A stretch of 64,000 nt of DNA. Source: Myxococcales bacterium 68-20 (lineage in GTDB: Bacteria; Myxococcota_A; Polyangia; Polyangiales; Polyangiaceae). The position numbers were made by a program, and so were the translations under genes. Where the stretch lies: positions 44,450-108,449 of the forward strand of contig MKVQ01000030.1 in the NCBI GenBank assembly GCA_001899635.1, given 5' to 3'. The notes below the pieces were generated by a model that saw only the letters and a list, made by a program, of their open reading frames with translations, did no database searches and was not told where the DNA came from. Below, piece after piece: positions 1 through 8,146 of this stretch (positions are counted from its first letter, which is position 1; each line of letters opens with the position of its first letter).

Positions 1-1617
1 GTCGCCGAGCTCGTGCTCAAGCTGATGGCGCGCTACCGCGACGATCGCTTCGCGAGCGCGCACGATACGGCCATCGCGCTCGACGGCCTCGTCGTCGCGC
101 CGGCGAGCGCGCCTGCAGTGTCTCGCCACGCGCCGTCGGGGACGCTTCCGCTGCTCCCTGCCCTTCCTTCGCTCCGCGAGCAACGCTCCACCGGAGCGCG
201 CGTCGTCGCGATCCTGCCCGTGCTCAACCTCGGCGCGAGCGACGACCTGTACCTCGTCGACAACGTGAACGAGGACGTCGTCGACCTCCTGAGCGTCGTG
301 CCCGGGCTGCTCGTCCGGCCGCGCGGCGACACGGCCCGTTTCGACGATCCGAGGCGCGACGTCCGCGAGGTCGGGCGATCGCTCGGCGCCGACGTCGTCG
401 TCGACGGATCGCTCCGTCGGCTCGGCGACACGGTGCGCGCATCATTCCGGCTCATCTCGGTCGAGGACGGCTTCCAGCTCTGGGCCCGCCGGTTCGATCG
501 CCCGCCCGCGCAGCTGCTCTCGATCGCCGACGACGCGGCGGAGGCGATCGCGCGCGCGCTCACCACGGAGCTCGGTCACAAGGCGAGGACACGCGCCTCG
601 GATCCCGAAGCCGAGGACCTGTTCCTACGCGGTCGCTTCCTCATGCGGCGCGGATGGCTCGAGGTCGTGCGCGAGGCCGTGGAGCTGCTCGGTCGCGCCC
701 ACGAGCGCGCACCGGACGACGCGCGGATCATGGGCACCTACGCGCTGGCGCTGGCGCGCGTCTACGGCACCGAGTCCTTCGGACACGAGACCGCCGATCG
801 CGCGCGCGCGCTCGCCACGCGAGCGGCCGAGCTCGACCCGATGCAGCCGGAGGCGAAGGTCGCGCTCGCGATCGTCCACCTCCAGCACCAGGAGGTCGAC
901 GCCGCCGTCCGTTACTTCCGGGCAGCGCTCGCGGTCGCGCCGAACTCGGTCGACGCGCTGGACTGGCTCGCCCGCGTCATGGCGGAGGTCGGACGGGTCG
1001 ACGACGCCTTTGCGCTCTTCCGCCAGGTGAACGCGATCGATCCCGAGACCGTCCAGGCGCGCCATCAGGTCGCGCGGGTCCGCTCGATCATCGGCGACCG
1101 GGCCGGGATGCTGGAGGCGCTCGGCGACATCCCTTCTCACCCCGGGGACATCGCCTCCTGGTTCATCATCCAGACGCGCGATGTCGTCTGGCGCCGCGAT
1201 CTCGAGGGCGCGAAGCGCATGTCGGAGCGCCTCGCGTCCGTCACGGTGCCCGCGAGCGCGCGCTTCGCCCTCGAGCACATGCTCCTCGTGCCGCTCGGTC
1301 AGGACACGCTCGTGCGGGACCGTGCGTTCCTCGATCGTGTCCTTCCGGTCGACGCATCTCGGCTCCCACGACGCGCCTCGTTCAACGCGCAGCTGCGCGC
1401 CGAGATGCTCTCCTTCGTCGGCCTGAAGGCCGAAGCTCTCGAGGCGCTTCGATCATGCGACGCGAACGGCCTCATCGACATCGTCTGGCTCGATCGCTGC
1501 CCGCTCTTCAATCCCTTCCGCAGCGACCCGGACTTCACGACGATCCGGAATCGAGTCGCCCTTCGAGCCCAGCGTGTCACCGCCGCGCTCGACGCGCGTT
1601 CGCCCGCCGGCGTCTGA
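1..1617 (+). CDS. Ser/Thr kinase C-terminal part with TolB-like and TPR domains (5' truncated)
   Basis: The reading frame is open to the first base, so the start lies outside the window. The first residues (VAELVLKLMARYRDDRFASA) match the last helix of a Hanks-type kinase domain. Next, about residues 60-190, comes a TolB/FlgO-like domain (AILPVLNLG, LGADVVVDGSLRR, FQLWARRFDR), as in kinase- or cyclase-linked signalling proteins. From about residue 195 to the end there are TPR-like helical repeats (AELDPMQPEAKVALAIVHL, ALAVAPNSVDALDWLARVM). The kinase would be a cytosolic signalling enzyme, with the TPR part as a docking surface. The gene runs convergently into the GST-like gene 36 bp away. 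Domain calls are from recognised family patterns. The presence of the catalytic kinase part upstream is inference. Confidence 0.75.
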   Translation, partial: VAELVLKLMARYRDDRFASAHDTAIALDGLVVAPASAPAVSRHAPSGTLPLLPALPSLREQRSTGARVVAILPVLNLGASDDLYLVDNVNEDVVDLLSVVPGLLVRPRGDTARFDDPRRDVREVGRSLGADVVVDGSLRRLGDTVRASFRLISVEDGFQLWARRFDRPPAQLLSIADDAAEAIARALTTELGHKARTRASDPEAEDLFLRGRFLMRRGWLEVVREAVELLGRAHERAPDDARIMGTYALALARVYGTESFGHETADRARALATRAAELDPMQPEAKVALAIVHLQHQEVDAAVRYFRAALAVAPNSVDALDWLARVMAEVGRVDDAFALFRQVNAIDPETVQARHQVARVRSIIGDRAGMLEALGDIPSHPGDIASWFIIQTRDVVWRRDLEGAKRMSERLASVTVPASARFALEHMLLVPLGQDTLVRDRAFLDRVLPVDASRLPRRASFNAQLRAEMLSFVGLKAEALEALRSCDANGLIDIVWLDRCPLFNPFRSDPDFTTIRNRVALRAQRVTAALDARSPAGV

Positions 1618-1653
1618 TCGCTCCGCCACCGCAACCGAACGCGAGCGAGCGCC

Positions 1654-2382
1654 TCAGCGGTGCTTGTCGTAGATCGTGTCGCGCCACTCGAGCAGATCGC
1701 CGAAGTCCCGGACGAGCGCTTCGTTCGTCCACGCTTCTCGCGTGAACGGCCCGAGCTTCGCCGACACGTGTGGACGAATCACATGCAGCGCCGAGGCCAT
1801 GACGATGTCGGCGGCGCTGAAGCTCGCCGGCGAGAGGAGGTACGCGCCCTTCGAGAGCGCCGCCCGCACGTCGTGGAAGATCGGCCGAACGGTGTGCTCG
1901 ATTCGAGCTTCGACGTCGTCCGGAACGTCGTACTTCTTCATGAGGAAGCGAACCGCCATCGCGGCCGACGGCGCCAGCGCTCCGCGTACGCCGCCTGGGA
2001 CGAACGTGGGCAACACCTCTGTCTGCGCCCCCTTGTTCGCGAGGAAGCGCTTCATGAACCATGCACGCCCGACCCCCAGGATGCGCTCCCCGGCGTCGAC
2101 CCACCGGGTAATCTCCGCGTCCTGATCGCGCGGGAAGAGTGAAGCGCCTCGGCCAACCCGCTCGGCGTAGCGAGCGATCTCGACGGACCCCATCACGACT
2201 TCGTCCCCGTCCGCGAGCAACGGCACGCTCGCGCGCGTCGTCCGTGCCTTCATCCGGAGCAAGACCTCGCCGAGCATCGGCACGTGCTCGTGGTAGCCGT
2301 AGACGACGCCATGGTGATCGAGCGCCCAGCGCGCGCGCTCCGTCCAGGCGGACTGGGACAGGCCGTAGAGGGTTCGGCTCAT
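1654..2382 (-). CDS. Glutathione S-transferase-like protein
   Basis: A 242-residue protein with the two-domain GST layout. The N-terminal thioredoxin-like half starts with LYGLSQSAWTERARWALD, has a VPLLADGDEVVMGSVEIARY segment (the cis-Pro and Glu/Ser glutathione-binding region), and is followed by an all-helical C-terminal half ending in WRDTIYDKHR. The usual active-site Cys/Ser position is in LSQSAW, so serine chemistry is possible. Length fits the family. It starts with ATG at 2382, back to back with the YceI-like gene, and shares a 65-bp divergent region with it. The substrate cannot be read from the sequence. Confidence 0.75.
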   Translation of the reverse strand: MSRTLYGLSQSAWTERARWALDHHGVVYGYHEHVPMLGEVLLRMKARTTRASVPLLADGDEVVMGSVEIARYAERVGRGASLFPRDQDAEITRWVDAGERILGVGRAWFMKRFLANKGAQTEVLPTFVPGGVRGALAPSAAMAVRFLMKKYDVPDDVEARIEHTVRPIFHDVRAALSKGAYLLSPASFSAADIVMASALHVIRPHVSAKLGPFTREAWTNEALVRDFGDLLEWRDTIYDKHR

Positions 2383-2446
2383 GGGCGGCCGAGTATATGC
2401 CCGTCGGAGTCGATCGGCGGGGCATCGTTCGGGCTATCATCGCCGC

Positions 2447-3010
2447 GTGACGAAGCTCGCCCTCGATCCAAGCCGGAGTCGTGTTCGCATCCGGACGTTC
2501 GCCCAAGGCCTCCTCGCACGGCTCGCGCACGACCTCGAGCTCGTCTGCGGTAACCTCACGGGCAGCGCGGAACGGACGAGCTCGGACGCGGGCTCGGGGA
2601 GCATCGAGGTCCCCATCGGCGCGATCGACGTCGCCGGCACGCTCAAGGACGGGCGCGTCGATCCGAACGGGCTCTCACCGTCGGATCGCGAAGACTGCCT
2701 CGTGAAGATGCGAAGGGACGTCTTCCATGCGCATGCGAATGGCAGCGCCTCCGGCGTCGTCCGGATCGAGGCGAAGCTCGAGGCTGGGAAGGCGCACGTC
2801 CGGCTCGTTCCGCCCAACGGCCGGGCCGCCGAGCGCCTGGTCAACGTGCGGCTCGAGCCCAAAGGCGACACGGGCACGCGCGTGACCGGCACGTTCGACG
2901 TATCGCTGAGCGCGATCGGCTCGGATCCCGTCAAAGGCCCGATGAACGCGTTCCGGGTGAAGGACTCGGTCGAGGTCTTGTTCGAGCTCGTCTTCGACGA
3001 GACGCGCTGA
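2447..3010 (+). CDS. YceI-like lipid-binding protein
   Basis: A 187-residue protein starting at GTG 2447. The longer frame from ATG 2381 would overlap the start of the divergent GST gene and adds a non-conserved, Arg-rich leader, so I prefer the GTG. YceI features include the N-terminal HDLELVCGNLTGS strand with its His-Asp-Leu and the C-terminal pattern DVSLSAIGSDPVKGPMNAFR ending in a strand. YceI proteins are small lipocalin-like barrels that bind isoprenoid or other amphiphiles. No secretion signal is visible from the chosen start, so it is probably cytoplasmic or its leader is missed. It converges on the following gene with only 22 bp between stops. Confidence 0.6.
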   Translation: MTKLALDPSRSRVRIRTFAQGLLARLAHDLELVCGNLTGSAERTSSDAGSGSIEVPIGAIDVAGTLKDGRVDPNGLSPSDREDCLVKMRRDVFHAHANGSASGVVRIEAKLEAGKAHVRLVPPNGRAAERLVNVRLEPKGDTGTRVTGTFDVSLSAIGSDPVKGPMNAFRVKDSVEVLFELVFDETR

Positions 3011-3032
3011 GCTCCTTGAAGCGGTACTGCGT

Positions 3033-3872
3033 TCAGCGCGCCAGGCGCCGCTTGGCGGGCTTCGCGCTTGCCGCCTTGGCCTTCGCCTTCACCTTGACCT
3101 TCGACTTCGGCTTCGCCGCCTTCGTCTTCACGCCGACCTTCCGCCTCGTGGCGATGCGCGAGCGCGTCCCGCTCTTCGCGGGCGCCGACTCCTCGGCCTC
3201 CGGCGGTGCATCCTCGACGCGCCAGCCGAACATCTCCGCGATGACCCGAGCCGTCTCGCGAGGAAGCACCGTCCTCGCGGTGAGCGCGTAGAAGCCTCGC
3301 GTCACGAGCGTCGCCGTCAGCTCTTGCGAGGGTACGCCGACGCGGTCCGCGAGCTCCGAGAGCGGGATCGTCTTGCCGATCGTCAGGGTCTGGACGGGAG
3401 GGGTGGCTTCCTTGACGCTCGCACTCGGCGCGCGCACGACCTCCTCGTCCGCGCGCACAAGGTCCTCCACCCGCTGGAGCTCGTCGGACCGCAACGACGC
3501 GAGGGCTCGTGCGACGTTGATCGACGACGGCGGTCCCCTCTCGTCCTCCTCATCGGCCAACTCGACACCGGCCGAAGGCCCACCTCTGCGGGAGATCGGG
3601 GCGCCGCCGCGGGTGCTTGGGGGGCCGCTGCGGGTGCTTGGGGGGCCGCTGCGGGTGCTTGGGGGGCCGCTGCGGGTGCTTGGGGCTCCCGCCTCGACGT
3701 CGACGGACGACGGCGGTTGCGTGGCCGTCGTGAATGCCCGCCGAGTCTGGGCCCCCTTTTCGAGCAACGTCGCGTCGTATACGCGGCGGCGCACGACCAC
3801 TGCGGGGCGCAGTGGATCGAGAACCGTGGTGGGTCGAGGCGCCTTGCTGGCCTCGCGCGTCCTGTCAGACAT
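3033..3872 (-). CDS. Protein with IF2 N-terminal-like domain and histone-like basic tail
   Basis: A 279-residue protein starting at ATG 3872 (MSDRTREASK). The open frame extends to 3992 but the extra part looks non-coding. Residues about 62-90 are a Gly-Pro-Ser-Thr-Arg heptad repeat. Residues about 170-225 (IPLSELADRVGVPSQELTAT, then LVTRGFYALTARTVLPRETA) match the IF2_N winged-helix-like module of translation initiation factor 2 (predicted from pattern). The last 45 residues are Lys/Ala-rich (KVKVKAKAKAASAKPAKRR), like H1-type tails. There is no GTPase domain, so this is not IF2. The tail suggests nucleic-acid binding. Function is unknown; a DNA- or RNA-associated regulator is inference. Confidence 0.6.
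   Translation of the reverse strand: MSDRTREASKAPRPTTVLDPLRPAVVVRRRVYDATLLEKGAQTRRAFTTATQPPSSVDVEAGAPSTRSGPPSTRSGPPSTRSGPPSTRGGAPISRRGGPSAGVELADEEDERGPPSSINVARALASLRSDELQRVEDLVRADEEVVRAPSASVKEATPPVQTLTIGKTIPLSELADRVGVPSQELTATLVTRGFYALTARTVLPRETARVIAEMFGWRVEDAPPEAEESAPAKSGTRSRIATRRKVGVKTKAAKPKSKVKVKAKAKAASAKPAKRRLAR
3611..3686 (-). repeat. 21-bp tandem repeat, in frame
   Basis: Four starts of the motif gggtgctt occur exactly 21 bp apart, at 3611, 3632, 3653 and 3674, inside the IF2_N-like gene. On the coding strand they give the heptad GPPSTRS. The unit length is a multiple of three, so copy-number change would keep the frame. Confidence 0.85.
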
Positions 3873-3989
3873 GGTGACTCCCGCTTGCTCCGAGTCTACT
3901 CGATGAGACCGCCACACGCCTCTGTCGACGCACGGCCTCACACTCGACTCTATAAGCCATAGCCCGAACATCCAGTGCGCGCTGCGTGG

Positions 3990-4300
3990 CAAAGTTCGTC
4001 GCTCCGAGGTGATGTCGCAATCAGCCCCGTCCCCGGCGGGTCAGCCTCTTGCTCCTCGCTCGTTGCCCCTTGAACCACGTCGCCGGCGCACCGAGCACGA
4101 GCCCTTGGCGACGCGCGGGAGGTCTCCGGCGTCGTCAGCTCGACCTTCACGCGCGCGATCGCCAAGTCGAGGAGCTTCACGTGACCTCGTCGTCGCGGCG
4201 AGCGAGGAACAGGTTCGCGGGCCCGATTGCCGCGGTGAACGATGTCCGCTCCGTGTGCGCGCATGAGCCCGACGCCCGCTTGCGCAGCGACCTACGCGCG
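3990..4300 (-). pseudogene. Decayed Ser/Thr protein kinase (catalytic loop region)
   Basis: On the minus strand the catalytic core of a Hanks-type kinase is readable only by switching frame. One frame gives VAAQAGVGLMRAHGADIVHR. A shifted frame gives AIGPANLFLARRDDEV, and the first frame then returns with VKLLDLAIARVKVELTTPE. Together they equal the family pattern of HRD..KP.NLFL and K(L)LDFGIARV, but the catalytic HRD is broken and DFG reads DLA. Two compensating frameshifts plus loss of both key motifs make it a clear pseudogene. The N-lobe and the C-lobe cannot be recognised. The core evidence lies at about 4145-4290; the outer limits are approximate. Confidence 0.7.
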
Positions 4301-4910
4301 ACGCCCGGAGACTCATCCCGAGCTGCCCTTCGCCTGGGACCTCCCAGCATGACGCCCGACGACGCTGCTCGATCCGTCCTGACATCGTTGCGCGGTCGTC
4401 GAGCCAAGCCGGACGAACGTGCTCCTAGAGCCAGCCATTCCCGACTCGAACGCGATCTCTTCCTGAGCGCACCGGAGCTCGCCACCGGCAGCGCCTTCGG
4501 CCTCGAAGGGGAAGCCGCGCGGTACGCGGGAGCGCTGGCTTCGACGAGCCCCCCCTTCGGGTGTCACGAAGCGCGACAAGCTCCGCTCGCGCATCGTCCC
4601 CGAGCCGCCCTTGTCGGAAGCGCACGCAACGCGCCCGAGCGTCGCCGAGGAGGAGCCAGAGCCGCGCCCCCTTCGCTGTCGCTGTCGCTATCGCCCATCG
4701 GCCGAGCTCATGATGCGGACGTTCGCGCTCGACGTTCTCTGCTGTCCGCGTCGCTCTGGACGACTACGCCTCGTCGCGCTCATGACCGAGCCAAGGAGAC
4801 GGTGAAGGCGTCTTCCCGAGAGCGGCATCGCCCCGACGATGCCACAGCTCGCCTGCGGCTGGTGGATCGGATGCGCTGCTCCGCGCGGGCGTCGTCGCTC
4901 GACGCGCGGA
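4301..4910. other. Gene-poor decayed stretch
   Basis: About 600 bp between the kinase remnant and the cassette A terminator. Open frames exist on both strands, but their translations are low-complexity, Arg/Ser-rich and match no family pattern. It probably holds the eroded N-terminal half of the kinase pseudogene. No RNA gene or regulatory motif was seen. Confidence 0.4.
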
Positions 4911-4946
4911 CGGCCTCGGGCCCGAGGGGATCGGGAGCCGAGGCCG
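4911..4946 (-). terminator. Candidate terminator of cassette A
   Basis: A 9-bp perfect inverted repeat (cggcctcgg at 4911-4919 and ccgaggccg at 4938-4946) with an 18-nt loop starts 15 bp past the stop codon of the last cassette A gene. There is no clear T-run. An alternative inner palindrome, cctcgggcccgagg, overlaps the left arm. Confidence 0.4.
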
Positions 4947-4961
4947 AGCGCGCCGTGCGGG

Positions 4962-6755
4962 TCAGTTGACGGTGAGCGGCGTGGTCACAAGCTTCCGGAT
5001 CGCCATGCCGCCGGGATAGGCGTAGCTCGCGGCGACGCCCCAGCCCCAGATCGTCGCGGTGAATTCGCCCTCGCTGCGCATGCGCTGAAGGCCCGTGATG
5101 CAGCGCTTGTCTCCAAACGTGTCGCCCGGGCCGAAGTCGCGCGACAGGTCCACGCGGCGGTACTCGTAGTCGCCCTTCGTATCGATCGCCTTCCAGTCCG
5201 GCAGGTCGCCGGCGCACTCGAGCCACACGTCCTTGAACTCACCACGGTGACGCTTTCGGACGATGACGAGCGAATTCTCGGGGTAGGTCGAGTCGGCGTA
5301 GAAGCTGTACGAGTTTCGGTATTGCCCCGCGGGCACGACGTTGACGAACTCTGGATCGCCCATCGATCCGTGGCGCGGCTCCGTGGGGGAACCGCCGCCG
5401 CCGCTCATGTGCATCGCGAGGTAAAACGGGTGCTTGGCGCCGTGCGAGCGAACGACGAACGGTTCGCTCGCGCGCGCGCGAAAGAGCACGAACTCGCCGG
5501 CGGAGAGCGTGAGCGGCGCACCGGGGGGCTTGACGGGATCGTACGCGAGCTCGGTGCCGTCCCGCGCGCCGACGATCCGGTACCAGACGATCTCCTCACC
5601 GTCCTTGATCCGCGGGCGGTAGGCGGCGGCGACGTACTCCGTTCCCCACTGCTCGAAGGGCGGAATCTGCTGCGCGAGCGTATCGCAAGCGGTGGCCGTG
5701 TTCGCGATGTTCGCGCAGTCGTTGCCGCCGAGCGTCACCGTGGGCTTGTTCGAGAAGACGAAGCTGCCGGTGAGCTCCTCGGTCTGATGAAGTTGCGCGA
5801 ACTGTCCCTTCTGGAGCTTGATCTTCGCGGGTTGCCCGGCCGCGGCACCGGCGAAGCCGTCGCCGTTCAGGATGTCCTTTCGGCCAAGGAGCGTGATCTC
5901 GGTGTCGTCTTCAGCCGCGTAGATCTGCGTGATCGGGCGTCCGTTGAGGCCCTTCTCCCAGCCGTTGACGACCACGTGCTCCCTCGCCCAAGCGCTCACT
6001 GGCAATACGAGCGTCGCCGAGGGGACGAAGCTCGCCGCGCCACCGTACGGGTACATCGACGTGACGCCGACGGGGACGTTGCTGGTCATACGGAACGCGC
6101 CGGCGATCCTGGAGCCGTAGATCCCGAAGTCTTGCTCGACGGCCGCCGTCACGGCGCGTGGGCAGCCGATGTAGTTGAGCTTCTCGTTGAGCGTGCGCGC
6201 TTTGGTCTGATCCCGATCGGAGACGAAGACGATCGCGCTCTCTCCGGGTGCGATCGGACCGTCGAGGAGCTCGAGGTCGGTGCTGTTCGGGACGGCTCGG
6301 AAGAGCGAGTGAGACAGATCGAGCGCCACGCCCTCGCGCTCGAGCGTCACCGTGGCTGGCTGGTTCGACGTGTTGACGACAAACGCTGCGTGGCACGACT
6401 GCGGATACGACGCGGTGAAGCGGGGGGCGGAGAAGTAGAAGTCGCAGCCGTCCGAGCTTCGATCCGCGGCCGCGGCGTCGCAGGGCTTCTGGCACTTGGC
6501 GGCGCCGCACGCCAGATCGTCGGCGCACTTCTCAACCTCCGCGCCGGTGCACGAGTCGACGACTGAGCGTCCGTCGAGCGAGCATTGCGTGTAACACGTC
6601 TCTGCATCGGGGCCGGCGTCGGCGACGGGCACGAGCTCCTCGGGACCGTGCGTGAAGTCCTCGCGATCGCCGCTGCACGCGCCGGTCGTGGACGCGATGA
6701 GGCCGAGGCCGAGCACGACGCCGATGGCGCCCACGGAATAGCGCGCGCCGTTCAT
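4962..6755 (-). CDS. IgGFc-binding-like surface lipoprotein (cassette A, gene 8)
   Basis: A 597-residue protein with a type II signal (LGLIASTTGAC), so it is probably a lipoprotein. A Cys-rich N-terminal knot (about residues 40-95, CSLDGRSVVDSCTGAEVEKC) precedes a long beta-rich region with the hallmarks of the IgGFc_binding family: SNVPVGVTSMYPYGGAASF, PTVTLGGNDCANIA and QIPPFEQWGTEYVAAAYRPR. In animals this family includes mucin-associated proteins. In bacteria it is found on surface proteins of unknown ligand. I chose ATG 6755 because it overlaps the previous stop as ATGA; the longer frame has no signal peptide. It is the last gene of the eight-gene cassette and is a paralogue of the gene at 55183-56943. 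Confidence 0.75.
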   Translation of the reverse strand: MNGARYSVGAIGVVLGLGLIASTTGACSGDREDFTHGPEELVPVADAGPDAETCYTQCSLDGRSVVDSCTGAEVEKCADDLACGAAKCQKPCDAAAADRSSDGCDFYFSAPRFTASYPQSCHAAFVVNTSNQPATVTLEREGVALDLSHSLFRAVPNSTDLELLDGPIAPGESAIVFVSDRDQTKARTLNEKLNYIGCPRAVTAAVEQDFGIYGSRIAGAFRMTSNVPVGVTSMYPYGGAASFVPSATLVLPVSAWAREHVVVNGWEKGLNGRPITQIYAAEDDTEITLLGRKDILNGDGFAGAAAGQPAKIKLQKGQFAQLHQTEELTGSFVFSNKPTVTLGGNDCANIANTATACDTLAQQIPPFEQWGTEYVAAAYRPRIKDGEEIVWYRIVGARDGTELAYDPVKPPGAPLTLSAGEFVLFRARASEPFVVRSHGAKHPFYLAMHMSGGGGSPTEPRHGSMGDPEFVNVVPAGQYRNSYSFYADSTYPENSLVIVRKRHRGEFKDVWLECAGDLPDWKAIDTKGDYEYRRVDLSRDFGPGDTFGDKRCITGLQRMRSEGEFTATIWGWGVAASYAYPGGMAIRKLVTTPLTVN

Positions 6756-8146
6756 GGAAGCACTACTTCCCTCGGCACGGAGACCGAGAGCGTGGGGGTA
6801 GTGGAGCCGAGCTGCCCGTGGGCGTTGTTTCCCCAGCAGTACACTTTGCCGCTCGTCAGGAGGGCGCACGTCGAATAAGGCATGACCTTCACCTCGGCTG
6901 CCGGCGCGGGGAGTCCCTGGACGCGCACGGCGGAAAGCGCAAACTCTTTGGTGCCGTCGCCGGCCTGGCCCATGTTGTTCAGGCCCCAGCAGTAGACGTC
7001 ACCTGACGTCGTCGTCGCGCACCAGCGACGCTTCTCCACCGACGTCACGTAGTCGTTCGTCACGAAGTAGGACTGCGTCGTCGCGATGCGCGTGATCGGC
7101 TCGGGCATGTCGACGGCGCGCGGCGTCCCTCGTAGCTGCGCGCTCGGGATGTCGAAGGTGGACCGCGCGTCGGCGGCGCCCCAGCACCACCCGACGCCGT
7201 TCGCGACCGCGCACGCTTCTTCGCCGCTCGTGGACACCATCGTGACGTGCTCGAGCGCGACGGGGGACGGCCAGCCGTCTGCAGTGAGCGGGGTTGGGCG
7301 GCCAACGGTGGGCGCGGTGCCCCAGCTCGAGAGCGTCCCGTCCTCGTGCGTCGTGAAAGTTGCGCCTCTTGACGCGCCGTACGCCACGGCGATGTCCTTC
7401 GCGCTAGCGGCCAGGTCGATCGCGTGAGGTTGCGTGTTGGCAGCGCTCGTGGAGAGCTCCGCGCTCACCTGGAGCGTGGCGTTCGTTCCCCAGCAGACGA
7501 CGCTCGCGTCGCGGAGAATGGCGCACCCGACCCACTCCGAGACCGCGACCTTGTTTGCCGGCCCGGGGAGCGCCAAGCGGACGGGGCTCGTTTGAACGGT
7601 GGTCGCGGAGGCATCGCTCTGAAGGAACGGGCCACGGCCCCAGCACCAGACCGCGCCGTCACCATCGACGGCGCACGTTCGGTCGAGGTGCGTGATGTCC
7701 GAGAGGCCGGGGACGCGGACCGCGCTCGCGCTCTGCGCGACGTCGGGGATCCCGAGCTGTCCGGCGTTGTTCGCGCCCCAGCACGCGACGGTGCCGTCCG
7801 TCAGGAGCGCGCAAAACCCCTCCTCGCGCGCACCGGTCCCGCTCGGTAGGGGCGTCGAGAGCGCGAGCGCGCACGGAGCGGCTTCGCACGCGATGGGCAG
7901 CGGCGAAGCATCGACGAGCGCCGCGTCGACGAGGGCGACGTCGTCGGTACCCGCATCGACGACGTCGTCCTCGAGAGCGCCGTCGGAGGCCGCGTCCGCG
8001 CTGCCTTCTCCGCCATCGTTCTCTGACATGGGACGGTCGTCGCTGCTCGAGCAACTCGTCGTCACCGACGTGATCAGCGACGCGCCGGCGAGCGCGAGCA
8101 GCGCGGTGTACGCGCGAGGGTCAAGGGATCGTCTTGTGAAACGCAT
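6752..8146 (-). CDS. RCC1-repeat lipoprotein (cassette A, gene 7)
   Basis: A 464-residue protein starting at ATG 8146 (a TTG at 8158 is an alternative). The signal ends at LITSVTTSC, a lipobox, followed by an Asp/Ala-rich linker (residues about 25-75). Residues about 95-460 contain RCC1/BLIP-II propeller repeats, each with a CWG core: TVACWGANNAGQLG, VYCWGLNNMGQAG and KVYCWGNNAHGQLG. Such seven-bladed propellers serve as binding platforms. Its start overlaps the end of the previous gene by 26 bp and its end overlaps the next start by ATGA, so it is translationally coupled. It is a paralogue of the gene at 56940-58280. The ligand is unknown. Confidence 0.8.
   Translation of the reverse strand: MRFTRRSLDPRAYTALLALAGASLITSVTTSCSSSDDRPMSENDGGEGSADAASDGALEDDVVDAGTDDVALVDAALVDASPLPIACEAAPCALALSTPLPSGTGAREEGFCALLTDGTVACWGANNAGQLGIPDVAQSASAVRVPGLSDITHLDRTCAVDGDGAVWCWGRGPFLQSDASATTVQTSPVRLALPGPANKVAVSEWVGCAILRDASVVCWGTNATLQVSAELSTSAANTQPHAIDLAASAKDIAVAYGASRGATFTTHEDGTLSSWGTAPTVGRPTPLTADGWPSPVALEHVTMVSTSGEEACAVANGVGWCWGAADARSTFDIPSAQLRGTPRAVDMPEPITRIATTQSYFVTNDYVTSVEKRRWCATTTSGDVYCWGLNNMGQAGDGTKEFALSAVRVQGLPAPAAEVKVMPYSTCALLTSGKVYCWGNNAHGQLGSTTPTLSVSVPREVVLP

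Noticed and set aside
3611..3686. Short direct repeats that could look like a CRISPR array
   Set aside because: The unit is 21 bp, has no unique spacers and lies in frame inside a coding gene as heptads; there are no cas genes.
4049..4969. Long plus-strand frame of 306 codons in the decayed zone
   Set aside because: The translation is Arg/Ser-rich without family pattern and overlaps the kinase remnant and terminator on the other strand.
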